Positions 34,082 through 43,143 of a stretch of 64,000 nucleotides of DNA are shown in pieces. The notes under the pieces are model-generated. The model searched no databases, was not told the origin of the DNA, and saw only the letters and a program-made list of their open reading frames with translations. Both the position numbers and the translations under genes were made by a program. The DNA lies in assembly GCF_019904175.1 (NCBI RefSeq), contig NZ_CP061913.1:1550001-1614000 (forward strand), in the 5' to 3' direction. The stretch is from Dactylosporangium vinaceum. GTDB taxonomy: Bacteria; Actinomycetota; Actinomycetes; Mycobacteriales; Micromonosporaceae. Positions within the stretch are counted from its first letter, which is position 1, and the number at the start of each line of letters is the position of its first letter.

Positions 34082-34384
34082 TTGTTCCTGACCCGCCACG
34101 AACAGGAGCGCCTGCTGATCCACGTCGCCGCCGACGTGGCCCAACGCCGCAAGGATCGCGGGCTGAAGCTGAACTACCCGGAGGCCGTCGCCATCATCAC
34201 CGCCTTCCTGCTCGAGGGCGCGCGGGACGGGCGGACCGTTGTCGACCTGATGGAGGCCGGGCGGCACGTGCTCGGCCGCGCCGACGTCCTGGAGGGCGTC
34301 CCCGAGATGCTGGTGGAGGTGCAGGTGGAGGCGACGTTCCCGGACGGCACCAAGCTCGTGACCGTCCACCACCCGATCCCGTGA
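34082..34384 (+). CDS. ureA: Urease subunit gamma UreA
   Basis: A 100-residue gamma subunit of the nickel urease, which splits urea to ammonia and carbamate. The sequence matches the family end to end ([71 protein letters not shown]). The start is TTG 34082: GGAGG lies exactly 5 nt upstream and the protein then has the standard length. It is the first gene of the ureABCFGD operon and overlaps ureB by 4 nt. The 180-bp upstream region has no obvious regulator site. Confidence 0.97.
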   Translation: MFLTRHEQERLLIHVAADVAQRRKDRGLKLNYPEAVAIITAFLLEGARDGRTVVDLMEAGRHVLGRADVLEGVPEMLVEVQVEATFPDGTKLVTVHHPIP

Positions 34385-34686
34385 TCCCCGGCGAGGTGAT
34401 CCCCGGCGACGGGCCGGTGGAGATCAACCAGGGCCGGGAGACCCGGACGATGGCTGTGCGCAACACGGGAGACCGGCCGGTGCAGGTCGGCTCGCACTAC
34501 CACTTCGCCGAGGCCAACGACGCCCTCGAGTTCGACCGCGAGGCCGCCTGGGGCCATCGCCTCGACATCCCGGCCGGCACCTCGGTGCGCTTCGAGCCCG
34601 GGGTGGAGCGCCAGATAGCCCTCGTCGCGCTGGCCGGCAATCGAATCGTTCCTGGTCTGCGCGGCCGGGCCGGGGGAGCGCTGTGA
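34381..34686 (+). CDS. ureB: Urease subunit beta UreB
   Basis: A 101-residue beta subunit. It starts [20 protein letters not shown] as in the family and continues with [21 protein letters not shown] and [18 protein letters not shown] 34381 overlaps the ureA stop (GTGA) and its own stop overlaps the ureC start, so the three structural subunits are coupled. Confidence 0.97.
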   Translation: MIPGEVIPGDGPVEINQGRETRTMAVRNTGDRPVQVGSHYHFAEANDALEFDREAAWGHRLDIPAGTSVRFEPGVERQIALVALAGNRIVPGLRGRAGGAL

Positions 34687-36392
34687 CACAGATCGAGCGA
34701 CGGCGGTACCAGAACCTCTACGGGCCGACCACGGGCGACCGCGTACGGCTGGCCGACACCGACCTGTTCATCCAGGTGGAGGAGGACCACTGCGCCGGCG
34801 GGGACGAGGCCGTCTTCGGCGGGGGCAAGGTCATCCGGGAGTCGATGGGCCAGGCCCGGGCCACCCGCGCCGACGGCACCCCCGACACCGTCATCACCGG
34901 CGCGATAATCCTCGACCACTGGGGCATCGTGAAGGCCGACGTCGGCATCCGCGACGGCCGGATCGTCGGCATCGGCCGGGCCGGCAACCCGGACATCATG
35001 GACGGCGTCGATCCGGCGCTCGTCATCGGCCCGTCGACGGAGATCATCGCCGGGAACGGCCGTATCCTCACCGCCGGCGCCATCGACTGCCACGTCCACC
35101 TCATCGCGCCGTTGATTCTGGAAGAGGCGCTGGCCAGCGGCGTCACCACCATCGTCGCCGGCGGCACCGGCCCGGCCGAGGGCAGCAAGGCGACGACCGT
35201 CACGCCCGGCGCCTGGCACCTGGCCCGGATGTTCGAGGCGCTCGACCCGTGGCCCATCAACGTGCTGCTGCTCGGCAAGGGCAACACCGTCTCCGAGGAG
35301 GCGATGTGGGAGCAGCTGCGCGGCGGGGCCGGGGGCTTCAAGCTCCACGAGGACTGGGGTACCACCCCGGCCGCCATCGACGCCTGCCTGCGGGTCGCGG
35401 ACGCCTCCGGAGTGCAGGTCAACATCCACACCGACACGCTGAACGAGGCCGGCTTCGTCGAGGAGACGCTGCGGGCGATCGGCGGGCGGAGCATCCACGC
35501 GTACCACACGGAGGGGGCCGGCGGCGGGCACGCACCCGACATCATCACCGTCGCGTCGCACCCGAACGTGCTGCCGTCCTCGACGAACCCGACCCGCCCG
35601 TACACCCGCAACACCCTCAGCGAGCATCTCGACATGCTCATCGTGTGCCACCACCTGAACCCGAGCGTCCCCGAGGACCTCGCGTTCGCCGAGAGCCGGA
35701 TCCGGCCCTCGACGATGGCCGCCGAGGACCTCCTGCACGACCTCGGCGCGATCTCGATCATCGGCTCCGACTCGCAGGCCATGGGCCGGGTCGGCGAGGT
35801 CGTGCTGCGGACCTGGCAGACCGCGCACGTCATGAAGCGGCGCCGGGGTGCCCTGGCCGGGGACGGGGCCGCCGACAACGAGCGGGCGAAGCGCTACATC
35901 GCGAAGTACACCATCTGCCCGGCCGTTGCTTCCGGCATCGACCACGAGGTCGGCTCGGTCGCGATCGGCAAGCTCGCCGACCTGGTCCTCTGGGACCCGG
36001 CGTTCTTCGGCGTGCGGCCGCACGCGGTGGTCAAGGGCGGTGCGATCGCGTGGGGCGCGATGGGCGACGCGAACGCCTCCATCCCCACCCCGCAGCCGAT
36101 CCTGTCGCGGCCCATGTTCGGCGCCTACGGGGCGGCGGCGCCGGCGACGAGCCTCGCGTTCGTCGCCCCCGCGGCGATCGAGGACGGCCTGGCCGACCGG
36201 CTCGGCCTGCGCCGCCGGCTCGCCGCCGTCGGCAACACCCGCTCGATCGGCAAGGCCGACCTCCCGCGCAACGACGCCACGCCGCGCATCGAGGTCGAGC
36301 CGGACACCTTCACCGTGCGCATCGACGGCGAAGTGGTCGACCCGGACCCGGTCGAGGAGCTTCCAATGGCGCAGCGGTACTTCCTGTTCTGA
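34683..36392 (+). CDS. ureC: Urease subunit alpha UreC
   Basis: A 569-residue catalytic subunit. Nickel ligands and catalytic residues are in place: [16 protein letters not shown] (His pair), the carbamylated K220 in [34 protein letters not shown] and the flap with [20 protein letters not shown] including His323. The C terminus PMAQRYFLF is the normal end. GTG 34683 overlaps ureB. Nothing in the active site is missing, so the enzyme should be functional when loaded by UreDFG. Confidence 0.98.
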   Translation: MTQIERRRYQNLYGPTTGDRVRLADTDLFIQVEEDHCAGGDEAVFGGGKVIRESMGQARATRADGTPDTVITGAIILDHWGIVKADVGIRDGRIVGIGRAGNPDIMDGVDPALVIGPSTEIIAGNGRILTAGAIDCHVHLIAPLILEEALASGVTTIVAGGTGPAEGSKATTVTPGAWHLARMFEALDPWPINVLLLGKGNTVSEEAMWEQLRGGAGGFKLHEDWGTTPAAIDACLRVADASGVQVNIHTDTLNEAGFVEETLRAIGGRSIHAYHTEGAGGGHAPDIITVASHPNVLPSSTNPTRPYTRNTLSEHLDMLIVCHHLNPSVPEDLAFAESRIRPSTMAAEDLLHDLGAISIIGSDSQAMGRVGEVVLRTWQTAHVMKRRRGALAGDGAADNERAKRYIAKYTICPAVASGIDHEVGSVAIGKLADLVLWDPAFFGVRPHAVVKGGAIAWGAMGDANASIPTPQPILSRPMFGAYGAAAPATSLAFVAPAAIEDGLADRLGLRRRLAAVGNTRSIGKADLPRNDATPRIEVEPDTFTVRIDGEVVDPDPVEELPMAQRYFLF

Positions 36393-36395
36393 GCC

Positions 36396-37049
36396 ATGCA
36401 CACCAGTCTTCTGCTCCTGGCCGACGGCCGCTTCCCCTCCGGAGGCCATGCGCACTCCGGAGGGCTGGAGGCCGCGGTGGTCCGCGAACGCGTCCGCGAC
36501 CTCGACGACCTGCGCGAGTTCCTGCGGGGCCGCCTCCGCACGGCCGGACTTGTCACAGCCGCCTTCACGGCGGCGGCGTGCGCGCGCCCGGAGGACATGG
36601 AGCTCCTCGAGGCGGAGCTCGCCGCCCGGACCCCGTCCCCGGCACTGCGCCTGGCCGCGCGCCGGCAGGGCCGCTCGCTGTGCCGGGCCGCGCTGGCGAT
36701 CTGGCCCGGGGAGTACGTCGCCCGGGCCGACCGGCTCCGCGTCTCCCAGCCCGTCGCACTCGGGATCGCCGCCCACGCGGCCGGGCTGCGGGCCGAGGAG
36801 GCCGCGCAGATCGCCGCCTACCACGCGATCTCCGGCCCGGCGAGCGCGGCCGTCCGCCTGCTGGGGCTCGACCCGTACCGCGTCCACGCCCTCCTGGCCG
36901 ACCTCGGCGCCGAATGCGACGAGGTGGCCCACGAAGCCGCAACATCCGCCCGTGGCCCGGCGAGCGACCTGCCGGCGGCATCGGCGCCGCTGCTCGACGT
37001 CTCCGCCGAGGACCACGCATCATGGGAGGTAAGGCTCTTTGCCAGCTGA
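36396..37049 (+). CDS. ureF: Urease accessory protein UreF
   Basis: A 217-residue UreF, part of the UreDFG nickel-insertion complex, where it activates the GTPase UreG. Family motifs: [23 protein letters not shown] at the N terminus, [12 protein letters not shown], and [16 protein letters not shown] near the C terminus. It begins 3 bp after ureC and overlaps ureG by 11 bp. No UreE is present; the His-rich start of UreG may replace it. Confidence 0.96.
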   Translation: MHTSLLLLADGRFPSGGHAHSGGLEAAVVRERVRDLDDLREFLRGRLRTAGLVTAAFTAAACARPEDMELLEAELAARTPSPALRLAARRQGRSLCRAALAIWPGEYVARADRLRVSQPVALGIAAHAAGLRAEEAAQIAAYHAISGPASAAVRLLGLDPYRVHALLADLGAECDEVAHEAATSARGPASDLPAASAPLLDVSAEDHASWEVRLFAS

Positions 37050-37797
37050 ACATTCGCACCCGCATCCCCACGACGACCCCCACCACCCGCTGCCGCAGAC
37101 CCGGCGCGCGGTGCGGATCGGGATCGGCGGCCCGGTCGGCTCGGGCAAGACCGCACTGGTGGCCGCGCTGTGCCGCTCGATGTCGGCGGATCTGCGGCTG
37201 GCGGTGGTGACGAACGACATCTACACCACCGAGGACGCCGACTTCCTCCTGCGCAACGGCGTGCTCCCGGCCGAGCGCATCCGCGCGGTGGAGACCGGCT
37301 GCTGCCCCCACACCGCGATCCGCGACGACATCTCGGCCAACCTCGACGCCATCGAGGAGCTGGAGGAGAGCCTGGGCCCGCTCGACGTGATACTTGTCGA
37401 GAGTGGCGGCGACAATCTCACCGCCACTTTCAGCAAGGGCCTCATCGACAGGCAGATCTTCGTGGTCGACGTGGCGGGCGGCGACAAGGTCCCGCGCAAG
37501 GGCGGCCCCGGCGTGACCTCGGCCGACCTGCTCGTCATCAACAAGACGGACTTGGCGCCGCTTGTCGGCGCCGATCTGGGCGTGATGGAGCGCGACGCCG
37601 CCGCCCGGCGGGGTGACCTGCCGACGGTGTTCTTGTCGCTTGTCGAGGACCGCGCGGCCGGGCCGGTGCAGGACTGGGTCCGCGCCCTGGTACCCGGCGC
37701 TGCGGCGTCCGGCGCTCTGTCGCCCGCTGCTGCGGCGTCCGGCGCTACGGCGTCTGCTGTCGCGGCGACTCCCGACTCGGACCCCGACCGGCGGTGA
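37039..37797 (+). CDS. ureG: Urease accessory GTPase UreG, His-rich N terminus and extended tail
   Basis: A 252-residue GTPase. The N terminus is His-rich (six His in residues 5-16: [13 protein letters not shown]), a nickel-storage feature that some UreG proteins carry in the absence of UreE. The P-loop is GPVGSGKT (residues 31-38), followed by [28 protein letters not shown] (the Cys-Pro-His nickel site), [13 protein letters not shown] and NKTDLAP. The normal protein would end near VQDWVRALV; here about 34 further Ala/Ser-rich residues follow, made partly by a duplicated 30-bp unit. TTG 37039 is the start with GGAGG about 11 nt upstream. Confidence 0.96.
   Translation: MPAEHSHPHPHDDPHHPLPQTRRAVRIGIGGPVGSGKTALVAALCRSMSADLRLAVVTNDIYTTEDADFLLRNGVLPAERIRAVETGCCPHTAIRDDISANLDAIEELEESLGPLDVILVESGGDNLTATFSKGLIDRQIFVVDVAGGDKVPRKGGPGVTSADLLVINKTDLAPLVGADLGVMERDAAARRGDLPTVFLSLVEDRAAGPVQDWVRALVPGAAASGALSPAAAASGATASAVAATPDSDPDRR
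37699..37758. repeat. 30-bp in-frame duplication at the ureG 3' end
   Basis: Two adjacent 30-bp units (37699-37728, 37729-37758). The first 18 bases, GCTGCGGCGTCCGGCGCT, are identical. Together they encode the Ala/Ser-rich tail ([10 protein letters not shown] then [10 protein letters not shown]). Confidence 0.85.
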
Positions 37798-38924
37798 AGG
37801 CCGCGGCCCGGATCGTCGCCGAGCTCGAGGCCGGCCGTACGGTGCTGCGCGTGCTCAAGGGCGAGCCGCCGCTGCTGCCGCGACTGACCGGCCCGGGCGA
37901 GGTTCACCTCGTGGGCGGCGCGGCCGGCCCGCTGGGCGGCGACGAGCTGAGCCTGGAGATCGAGGTGGGCCCGGGCGCGGCTCTCTGCATCCGCACCGTG
38001 GCCGCCTCGATCGCCCTACCGGCCCGCTCAGGCGCCGAGTCGATGCTGACCGTGCACGCAACAGTTGCGGAAAGCGCTTTCCTGGCCTTCCTGCCCGAGC
38101 CGATCGTCGCCGCCGCGCGCTGCCACCACCACAATGCGTCCATTGTGGACATTGCCGAGGATGCGGGCCTGGTGTGGCGCGAGGAGGCGGTGCTGGGCCG
38201 CTTTGGTGAGGAGCCGGGCCGGCTCCGCCTGTCCACAACGGCCCGCCGCGCGGACCGCCCGTGGTACCGCAGCGACGTCACCGCCGCCCGCAGCCCGGCC
38301 GAACTGGGCGACGCCCGCGTCCTGGCGTCCCTCCTGACCACCGCGCCGGCCGACCCGTTCGCGACCACCGCGGGCGACCCGTTCGCGACCACCGCGGGCG
38401 ACCCGTTCGCCATTTCCGCAGGCGACCGCGGGCGCGACGCTCGACCCAGCGAGCCGTTCAACGGACGGCCCGGCGAGCCTTCCAGCGGACGGCCCAACGG
38501 ACGGCCCAGCGAACCGCCCGGCGAGCGGCCGCCGGGCGGCGGAGACGCGACGACGGCGGCGACGATGGGCCGCGGTGTCCAGGCCCGGACGGATGCCCAG
38601 CTCACCGGCGACCAGCGCGCCATCCCGCCGGGCGACCGCGGCCGCCTCGCGCCGGGCGGCGGGGTGGGGGCGGCGACTGTGACGGCAGCGGTGGCAGCGA
38701 CGGCGACGGGCCAGGGTCGGATCGCCGCGCCGGTGGACGACCGGGGGTCAGGCCAGGCTCGGACCGCCAGCCCGGGAGCGACCGCCGGCCTGGGAGCGCG
38801 GGCAGCAGTCATGGCCCTGGCCGGCGGTGGCGCCGTGGCGACGGCGCTGGGGGCGGATCTTGCGGAGACCCGGAAGGTCACGGATTGGCTGGTGCCGCCG
38901 GCGCTGCTCCTGCCGCCCCGCTGA
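37794..38924 (+). CDS. ureD: Urease accessory protein UreD with large low-complexity insertion
   Basis: A 376-residue UreD (UreH). The first 180 residues are normal: [69 protein letters not shown]. The last 45 ([21 protein letters not shown]) match the usual C terminus. Between them about 150 residues are Gly/Pro/Arg/Ala-rich, starting with DPFATTAG repeats. A typical UreD is about 270 residues, so most of the excess is here. Frame is kept, so the product may still work if the insertion loops out. GTG 37794 overlaps the ureG stop. It is last in the operon. Confidence 0.93.
   Translation: MKAAARIVAELEAGRTVLRVLKGEPPLLPRLTGPGEVHLVGGAAGPLGGDELSLEIEVGPGAALCIRTVAASIALPARSGAESMLTVHATVAESAFLAFLPEPIVAAARCHHHNASIVDIAEDAGLVWREEAVLGRFGEEPGRLRLSTTARRADRPWYRSDVTAARSPAELGDARVLASLLTTAPADPFATTAGDPFATTAGDPFAISAGDRGRDARPSEPFNGRPGEPSSGRPNGRPSEPPGERPPGGGDATTAATMGRGVQARTDAQLTGDQRAIPPGDRGRLAPGGGVGAATVTAAVAATATGQGRIAAPVDDRGSGQARTASPGATAGLGARAAVMALAGGGAVATALGADLAETRKVTDWLVPPALLLPPR
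38352..38531. repeat. 24-bp in-frame repeats in ureD
   Basis: Three 24-bp units at 38352, 38376 (identical) and 38400 (diverged) encode [25 protein letters not shown] second 24-bp family follows at 38448 and 38472 with a half unit at 38496 and a diverged copy at 38508 ([28 protein letters not shown]). Confidence 0.92.
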
Positions 38925-38986
38925 CCGACCGATGCCGGCTCAGTGACCGACCAATGCCGGCCCACTGGCCGACCGATGGCGAGAGG
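38921..38986. repeat. 22-bp tandem repeat across the ureD stop codon
   Basis: Three 22-bp units at 38921, 38943 and 38965 on the pattern xTGACCGACCxATGCCGGCx; the last is more diverged. The first contains the ureD stop codon. The rest of the gap to the DUF4240 gene, 38987-39134, has no gene. Confidence 0.85.
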
Positions 38987-39134
38987 TGTGGGTGTGGGTG
39001 TGGGTCGACACGGACTGGCGGTCTGCGCGGCCCCCTTTTTCCCTACCTAATCTTACCCTCCGCCTCCTAATCGATCACGCTTCGACGAGCTTGATCGGCT
39101 ACCCGGAGCGACGGCAACGTGACGGAGTGGCTCG

Positions 39135-39695
39135 CTAGCGGGACGACAGGAAGAGTGCGCTGATGCGGGGGAGGTGTTTGCGCACGTCATCGTCGTTCTC
39201 GTCGTCCCAGTCGTCTTGCAGCTGCGGGGCTACCTGGCCGGTCCGGGCGCGTAGGAGCATCGGGTAGTCGTCGGTCTCGCCGTACAGCTCCTCGGCCAGG
39301 TCTTCCACTTCGCGGGGGGCCAGTTCGTGGGCCGGGAGGTCGCCCGCTGCTACCGCGCGTACCGCTGGGTCGTCGGCCAGGGCGTCGGGGTCGGCTACGG
39401 CGCGTTCGTAGTGGTCGCGGCCGCGGGCTATCAGGCCGTCCACGAACGCGTCGGCGTAGCGGGCCACGACGCGGCCGGTCGCCCACATGGCGGAGGAGTT
39501 GGCGCGGGCCTGGAGGCGGGTGCGGTGTACGTCGAAGTCCAGCAGTTCGCTCTTGTCGAGGGCGGCCAGTCGCATGCGCAGGGCGGCCGTGAACCGTCCG
39601 GCGAAGCCGGGCGTGACGCGCTCCCCGGCGGCGGACCGGGCTCCGTCGATGATCGACCAGAAAGTATCGCTGTCCACGGCCACGAAGTCTTTCAT
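39135..39695 (-). CDS. DUF4240 domain protein
   Basis: A 186-residue soluble protein. The start VDSDTFWSIIDGAR is the hallmark of DUF4240 (a family that includes WGR-linked and stand-alone actinobacterial proteins of unknown function). Later motifs are LAALDKSELLDFDVHRTRLQARANSSAMWATGR and a highly acidic C-terminal part (DDWDDENDDDVRK). ATG 39695 is chosen so that the domain begins at the N terminus; GTG 39707 is a possible alternative. It is divergent from the acidic small protein. Function unknown. Confidence 0.82.
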   Translation of the reverse strand: MKDFVAVDSDTFWSIIDGARSAAGERVTPGFAGRFTAALRMRLAALDKSELLDFDVHRTRLQARANSSAMWATGRVVARYADAFVDGLIARGRDHYERAVADPDALADDPAVRAVAAGDLPAHELAPREVEDLAEELYGETDDYPMLLRARTGQVAPQLQDDWDDENDDDVRKHLPRISALFLSSR

Positions 39696-39956
39696 CCCGA
39701 TGCACACCGCGGCCACAGGCAAGCCGAAAGCGACGCCGGGCAGCGCGGCGGAAAACGCCGCCCGCGAGCGCAGCGGCCGAGCCGAAAACGGCGCCGGCGG
39801 GCTCAGCGGGCGGGACAAGAACGGCGGCAGAGGCGCAGCAACGGCGGCAGAGGGCTCGCGGCGGCAGTGGCACGTTTCCGGGATTCGACTCGGGGCGGGC
39901 GACCGTAACGTTCTCGGTGCAAGGCCAACCACACCACATCCCAAGGGGAGAGCATC

Positions 39957-40400
39957 ATGAGCGACTACGACACCGGCGACACGGGCTACGAGGCCGGCCA
40001 CGACGGCGGCAACGACGTCGACTACGGCCACTACGAGGCCGGTCAGCAGCACGACGGTCTCGACCAGCTGCACCAGGCGCACGGCAGCGAGGCCGACGCG
40101 CAGTCGCAGTTCGGCGTCTACGAGAACGACCACCACGCGCAGGAGTCGACCGACTTCTCGCAGGGTCACCACGTCGAGTACGACCAGCCGGCCGCCGTGC
40201 ACTACGAGTCGGACGACTACACCAACTACAACCACGACGCGTCCGTCGACGACCACGTCTTCGCCGCCGAGGGCAGCGAGTCCTCGCACCAGGCCGAGTT
40301 CAGCGAGCTCGACGCCCTCCAGCAGCGCTTCGACGCCGCCTTCGCCGAGGGCACCCAGTACCACGCGGGTGGCGGCGAGGCCGAGATCGCGTCCAAGTAG
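39957..40400 (+). CDS. Strongly acidic His/Asp/Tyr-rich small protein
   Basis: A 147-residue protein with almost no basic residues: one Arg and one Lys against about 40 Asp/Glu and about 15 His. It begins MSDYDTGDTGYEAGHDGGND and keeps a loose pattern of HYE, HHxE and DDYTNYNHD. No signal peptide, membrane segment or cysteine is present. Composition suggests a disordered protein able to bind metal ions or cations. Translation is well supported (AAGGGGAGAG 5-11 nt before the ATG) and codon use is normal. It is divergent from the DUF4240 gene. Family not recognised. Confidence 0.75.
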   Translation: MSDYDTGDTGYEAGHDGGNDVDYGHYEAGQQHDGLDQLHQAHGSEADAQSQFGVYENDHHAQESTDFSQGHHVEYDQPAAVHYESDDYTNYNHDASVDDHVFAAEGSESSHQAEFSELDALQQRFDAAFAEGTQYHAGGGEAEIASK

Positions 40401-40492
40401 TACCGAACTTCTACCCCGGACGAACATGGTGTGGCTTCGGCCGGCCGGCGGATCAGCCCCGCCGGCCGGCGCCCCACCCACACACGTACAGA

Positions 40493-42001
40493 TCAGCCCA
40501 TACGCGAAGTGCGCGACGCACTCGGTTGTTCGACTTCGTCCGGGTGTCCGGGACCGTCCGGACGTTCCCGGCCGCCCGCGCGAAGTCGGACATCCGGGTG
40601 CGTTTTCGCGTGCCTGAACGACGTCATGAGCACCAGCGCGCCGACGGCCAGGGCGGCGGCGACCACATAGGGGTGGCCCGCGGCGACCAGGACGGCCAGG
40701 CCGAATGAGCCGCCGAGCCACTGCACGGTCTGCAGCACGCCGGACGCCGACCCGGCCGAGGCGCCCTCCACGCGGGACAGGATCAGCGTGTAGATCGGCA
40801 CGAACGACAGGCCGCCGCCGATGCCGACGAGGGCCAGCGGGCCCAGGATCGCCGCGTACGAGGTCGCCGGGCCGACCCGGGACAGCAGCAGCTCGGCCGC
40901 GGCCAGGCCGACAAGCGCGCCGCCGATCACCCGGCGGGAGCCGAACCGGCCCAGGAGCCGGGCGACGGTCCGGGCCGCCGTGAACAGGCCCAGGGTCATC
41001 GGCAGGAACGCCAGGCCGGTGGCGACCGGGCCGAGGCCGCGGACCTGCTGCAGGTAGGTGGTCAGGAAGAAGAAGGGCCCGATCATGCTCGGGCCGATGA
41101 GCAGCAGCGAGACGTACCCCGACGCTCGCGCCCGGTCGCGGAAGAGCCCGAGGGGCACGATAGGTGCCGCCGTGCGCCGCTCGATCAGGACGAACGCGAC
41201 AAGCGCCGTCAATCCGGCGGCCAGCCCGGCGAGGACCCTGGTGTCGGTCCAGCCGGCGGTGGCCGCGCGGATCAGCGAGTACACGATGCCGAGCATGCCC
41301 AGCGTGCCGGTGAGCGCGCCCGGCACGTCGAAGCGGGCGAGCCGCCGCCGGCCGGCTGCGTCGACGAGGCCCGTGTCGCCGGCAACGTGGCGGGGTGTCT
41401 CCGGGAGGTGCCGCCGGGCCAGCAGGACGATGGCCGCCCCGATCGGGACGTTGACCAGGAACACCCAGCGCCAGCTGACGGCCGCGGTCACCACGCCGCC
41501 GAGGACCAGGCCGAGCGAGGCGCCGCCGCTGATCACCGCGGAGGAGATGCCGAGCGCGCGGTTGCGCGGCGGACCCTCGGCGAACGTGGTCGTGATCAGT
41601 GCGAGCGTGCTCGGGGAGGCGAGCGCGGCCCCGATGCCCTGCACGGCCCGGGCCGCGAGGAGCTGGCCGGGGTCGCGGGCCAGGGCCGCGGCCAGGGAGG
41701 CGGCGGTGAACACGAGGACGCCGGCGATGAAGACCCGGCGCCGTCCGAGGGCGTCGCCGAGACGCCCGCCGAGCAGGAGCAGACCCGCGAAGGTGATGGT
41801 GTACGCGTTGAGGACCCACGCCAGCCCGGCGGCCCCGAAGTGCAGGTCCCGGGCGATGCGGGGCAGCGCGACGTTGACGATCGTGCTGTCGATGCCGAGC
41901 AGCAGCTGGCACGACACGATCAGCGCAAGCGCTAGTCGAAGCCGTCGCCGGCCTGTCACGCCGCTACCGGCGAGGGCGGTGTCGCTTGATTGCCGGGGCA
42001 T
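40493..42001 (-). CDS. MFS drug exporter, DHA2 family
   Basis: A 502-residue, 14-helix exporter. The N terminus LIVSCQLLLGIDSTIVNVALPRIARDL is a textbook DHA2 start (motif D1), motif A is LGGRLGDALGRRRVF, and motif C is VISGGASLGLVLGGVVTAAVSWRWVFLVNVPIG. Hydrophobic segments continue to about residue 465. The polar tail ends SASRTSRMG. It is divergent from a TetR regulator with two operator-like palindromes in the 103-bp gap, so it is probably an inducible efflux pump. Confidence 0.95.
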   Translation of the reverse strand: MPRQSSDTALAGSGVTGRRRLRLALALIVSCQLLLGIDSTIVNVALPRIARDLHFGAAGLAWVLNAYTITFAGLLLLGGRLGDALGRRRVFIAGVLVFTAASLAAALARDPGQLLAARAVQGIGAALASPSTLALITTTFAEGPPRNRALGISSAVISGGASLGLVLGGVVTAAVSWRWVFLVNVPIGAAIVLLARRHLPETPRHVAGDTGLVDAAGRRRLARFDVPGALTGTLGMLGIVYSLIRAATAGWTDTRVLAGLAAGLTALVAFVLIERRTAAPIVPLGLFRDRARASGYVSLLLIGPSMIGPFFFLTTYLQQVRGLGPVATGLAFLPMTLGLFTAARTVARLLGRFGSRRVIGGALVGLAAAELLLSRVGPATSYAAILGPLALVGIGGGLSFVPIYTLILSRVEGASAGSASGVLQTVQWLGGSFGLAVLVAAGHPYVVAAALAVGALVLMTSFRHAKTHPDVRLRAGGRERPDGPGHPDEVEQPSASRTSRMG

Positions 42002-42036
42002 GGTGAACGTGCCTCTCTACGAGCGAAGGCTAAAGT

Positions 42037-42081
42037 GGAGGATGTCTCCGTTCTTGGACGACGATACGGAGACAGTCTCCG
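42037..42081. promoter_or_regulatory. Two GGAGNNNNCTCC-type palindromes, TetR operators
   Basis: CGGAGACAGTCTCCG (42067-42081) is a 15-bp palindrome with one central base, and GGAGGATGTCTCC (42037-42049) is a weaker second copy 30 bp away. Both lie between the divergent MFS and TetR starts, where autoregulating TetR proteins bind. Confidence 0.75.
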
Positions 42082-42104
42082 GTACGCAACACCCGGGAGG
42101 ATGC

Positions 42105-42683
42105 ATGCCGCCACCGCAGCGGGCCGACGCGCGCCGCAACTACGCGCGGATCCTGGCCGTGGCCGGGGAGGCAGTGGCCGCGAAGGGCGCCGATGCGTCG
42201 CTCGACGACATCGCGAAAAAGGCCGGCGTGGGCCCGGGGACCCTCTACCGCCACTTCCCGACCCGCCAGCACCTGCTCGACGCGGTCTTCCACGACCGGA
42301 TCGTCCGGCTGCGCGACGAGGCCGCCCGGCTGCTCGACGAGGAGCCCGACCCGGTGACCGCCCTGGCCGCCTGGCTGCGCGCGTTCATCCGGCACCTGCA
42401 GCAGTACCGTGGCCTCTCCGACGCCCTCAAGGCGATCTACGACCACGAGGACCAGCTCATGATCGAGAGCCGCGACCTCCTGCGCTGGTCGGTCGGCGAG
42501 CTGCTGGGCCGAGCCCGGGCGGCGGGCCGGGTGCGCCCGGACATCGACGCCTCCGACCTGCTGCGCCTGGGCCACGGCGCCGGCATGGTGTGCGAGCCCG
42601 ACGCGGAGGGCGACGCGCGCGCGGAGCGGTTCGTGAGCCTGCTCGTGGACGGGCTTACGGTCAGAACCGCGACCAATCCTTGA
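42105..42683 (+). CDS. TetR family transcriptional regulator
   Basis: A 192-residue TetR repressor. The helix-turn-helix is ILAVAGEAVAAKGADASLDDIAKKAGVGPGTLYRHFPTRQHLLDAVF, very close to the consensus. The C-terminal helical ligand domain (about 60-190) is of the TetR_C SbtR-like type (ALAAWLRAFIRHLQQYRGLSDALK). ATG 42105 is set by GGGAGG 4 nt upstream. It probably represses itself and the divergent MFS gene. Confidence 0.94.
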   Translation: MPPPQRADARRNYARILAVAGEAVAAKGADASLDDIAKKAGVGPGTLYRHFPTRQHLLDAVFHDRIVRLRDEAARLLDEEPDPVTALAAWLRAFIRHLQQYRGLSDALKAIYDHEDQLMIESRDLLRWSVGELLGRARAAGRVRPDIDASDLLRLGHGAGMVCEPDAEGDARAERFVSLLVDGLTVRTATNP

Positions 42684-42717
42684 TCACGGGCGGTGGTGAT
42701 GGTCCACAATCACCGCC

Positions 42718-43143
42718 ATGGGTCTCGGCGAGTACGTCGGCATGTGGCGGGCGCGGCGGCGGCACCGGCGGATGCAGGAGCAGCACAACCGCCGGCGGCG
42801 CCGCGACAGCGACTGCCTGCCGGACTGCGACTTCTGCGACTGTGACTGCAGCCCGTTCATGCTGGGCTCGCTGCTGTCGCTGATGGCGATCCCGGCCCCG
42901 CGCCGGGCCCCGAAGCCGAGGGCGACCGGGCCGGGGCGGGCGGGCATCGCGGCGATCCGGGGCTACCAGCGCATGATCTCCCCGCACCTGCCGATCCGCT
43001 GCCGCCAGGTGCCCTCGTGCAGCAACTACGGCCTGGAGGCGGTGCGCCGCTACGGCCTCGTCGAGGGTTCCCGGCTCACCGCGGCCCGAATCCGGCGCTG
43101 CAACCCGTCGACCCCGCGCGGCACCGTCGACCCCGTGCCGTAG
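42718..43143 (+). CDS. yidD: YidD-like membrane insertion factor with Arg/Cys-rich N terminus
   Basis: A 141-residue protein. The C-terminal 65 residues are YidD: AIRGYQRMISPHLPIRCRQVPSCSNYGLEAVRRYGLVEGSRLTAARIRRC. The N-terminal half is unusual: an Arg-rich stretch (RARRRHRRMQEQHNRRRRRD) and a cysteine cluster (C33, C37, C40, C42, C44 in DCLPDCDFCDCDC), then a short hydrophobic stretch (FMLGSLLSLMAIPAP). The usual YidD is about 80 residues and sits by rnpA-yidC; this one is elsewhere, so it is probably a paralogue. The cluster could bind a metal. Confidence 0.85.
   Translation: MGLGEYVGMWRARRRHRRMQEQHNRRRRRDSDCLPDCDFCDCDCSPFMLGSLLSLMAIPAPRRAPKPRATGPGRAGIAAIRGYQRMISPHLPIRCRQVPSCSNYGLEAVRRYGLVEGSRLTAARIRRCNPSTPRGTVDPVP

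Noticed and set aside
39696-39956. A gene in the gap between DUF4240 and the acidic protein
   Set aside because: Frames here lack a ribosome site and show repetitive GAAAACGGCG-like sequence; only promoter function is likely.
39135-41912. A 925-codon open frame on the minus strand across several genes
   Set aside because: It is the DUF4240 gene with a long shadow upstream. The upstream part lies antisense to the acidic protein and in another frame of the MFS gene, and codes Arg/Ala-rich sequence without motifs.
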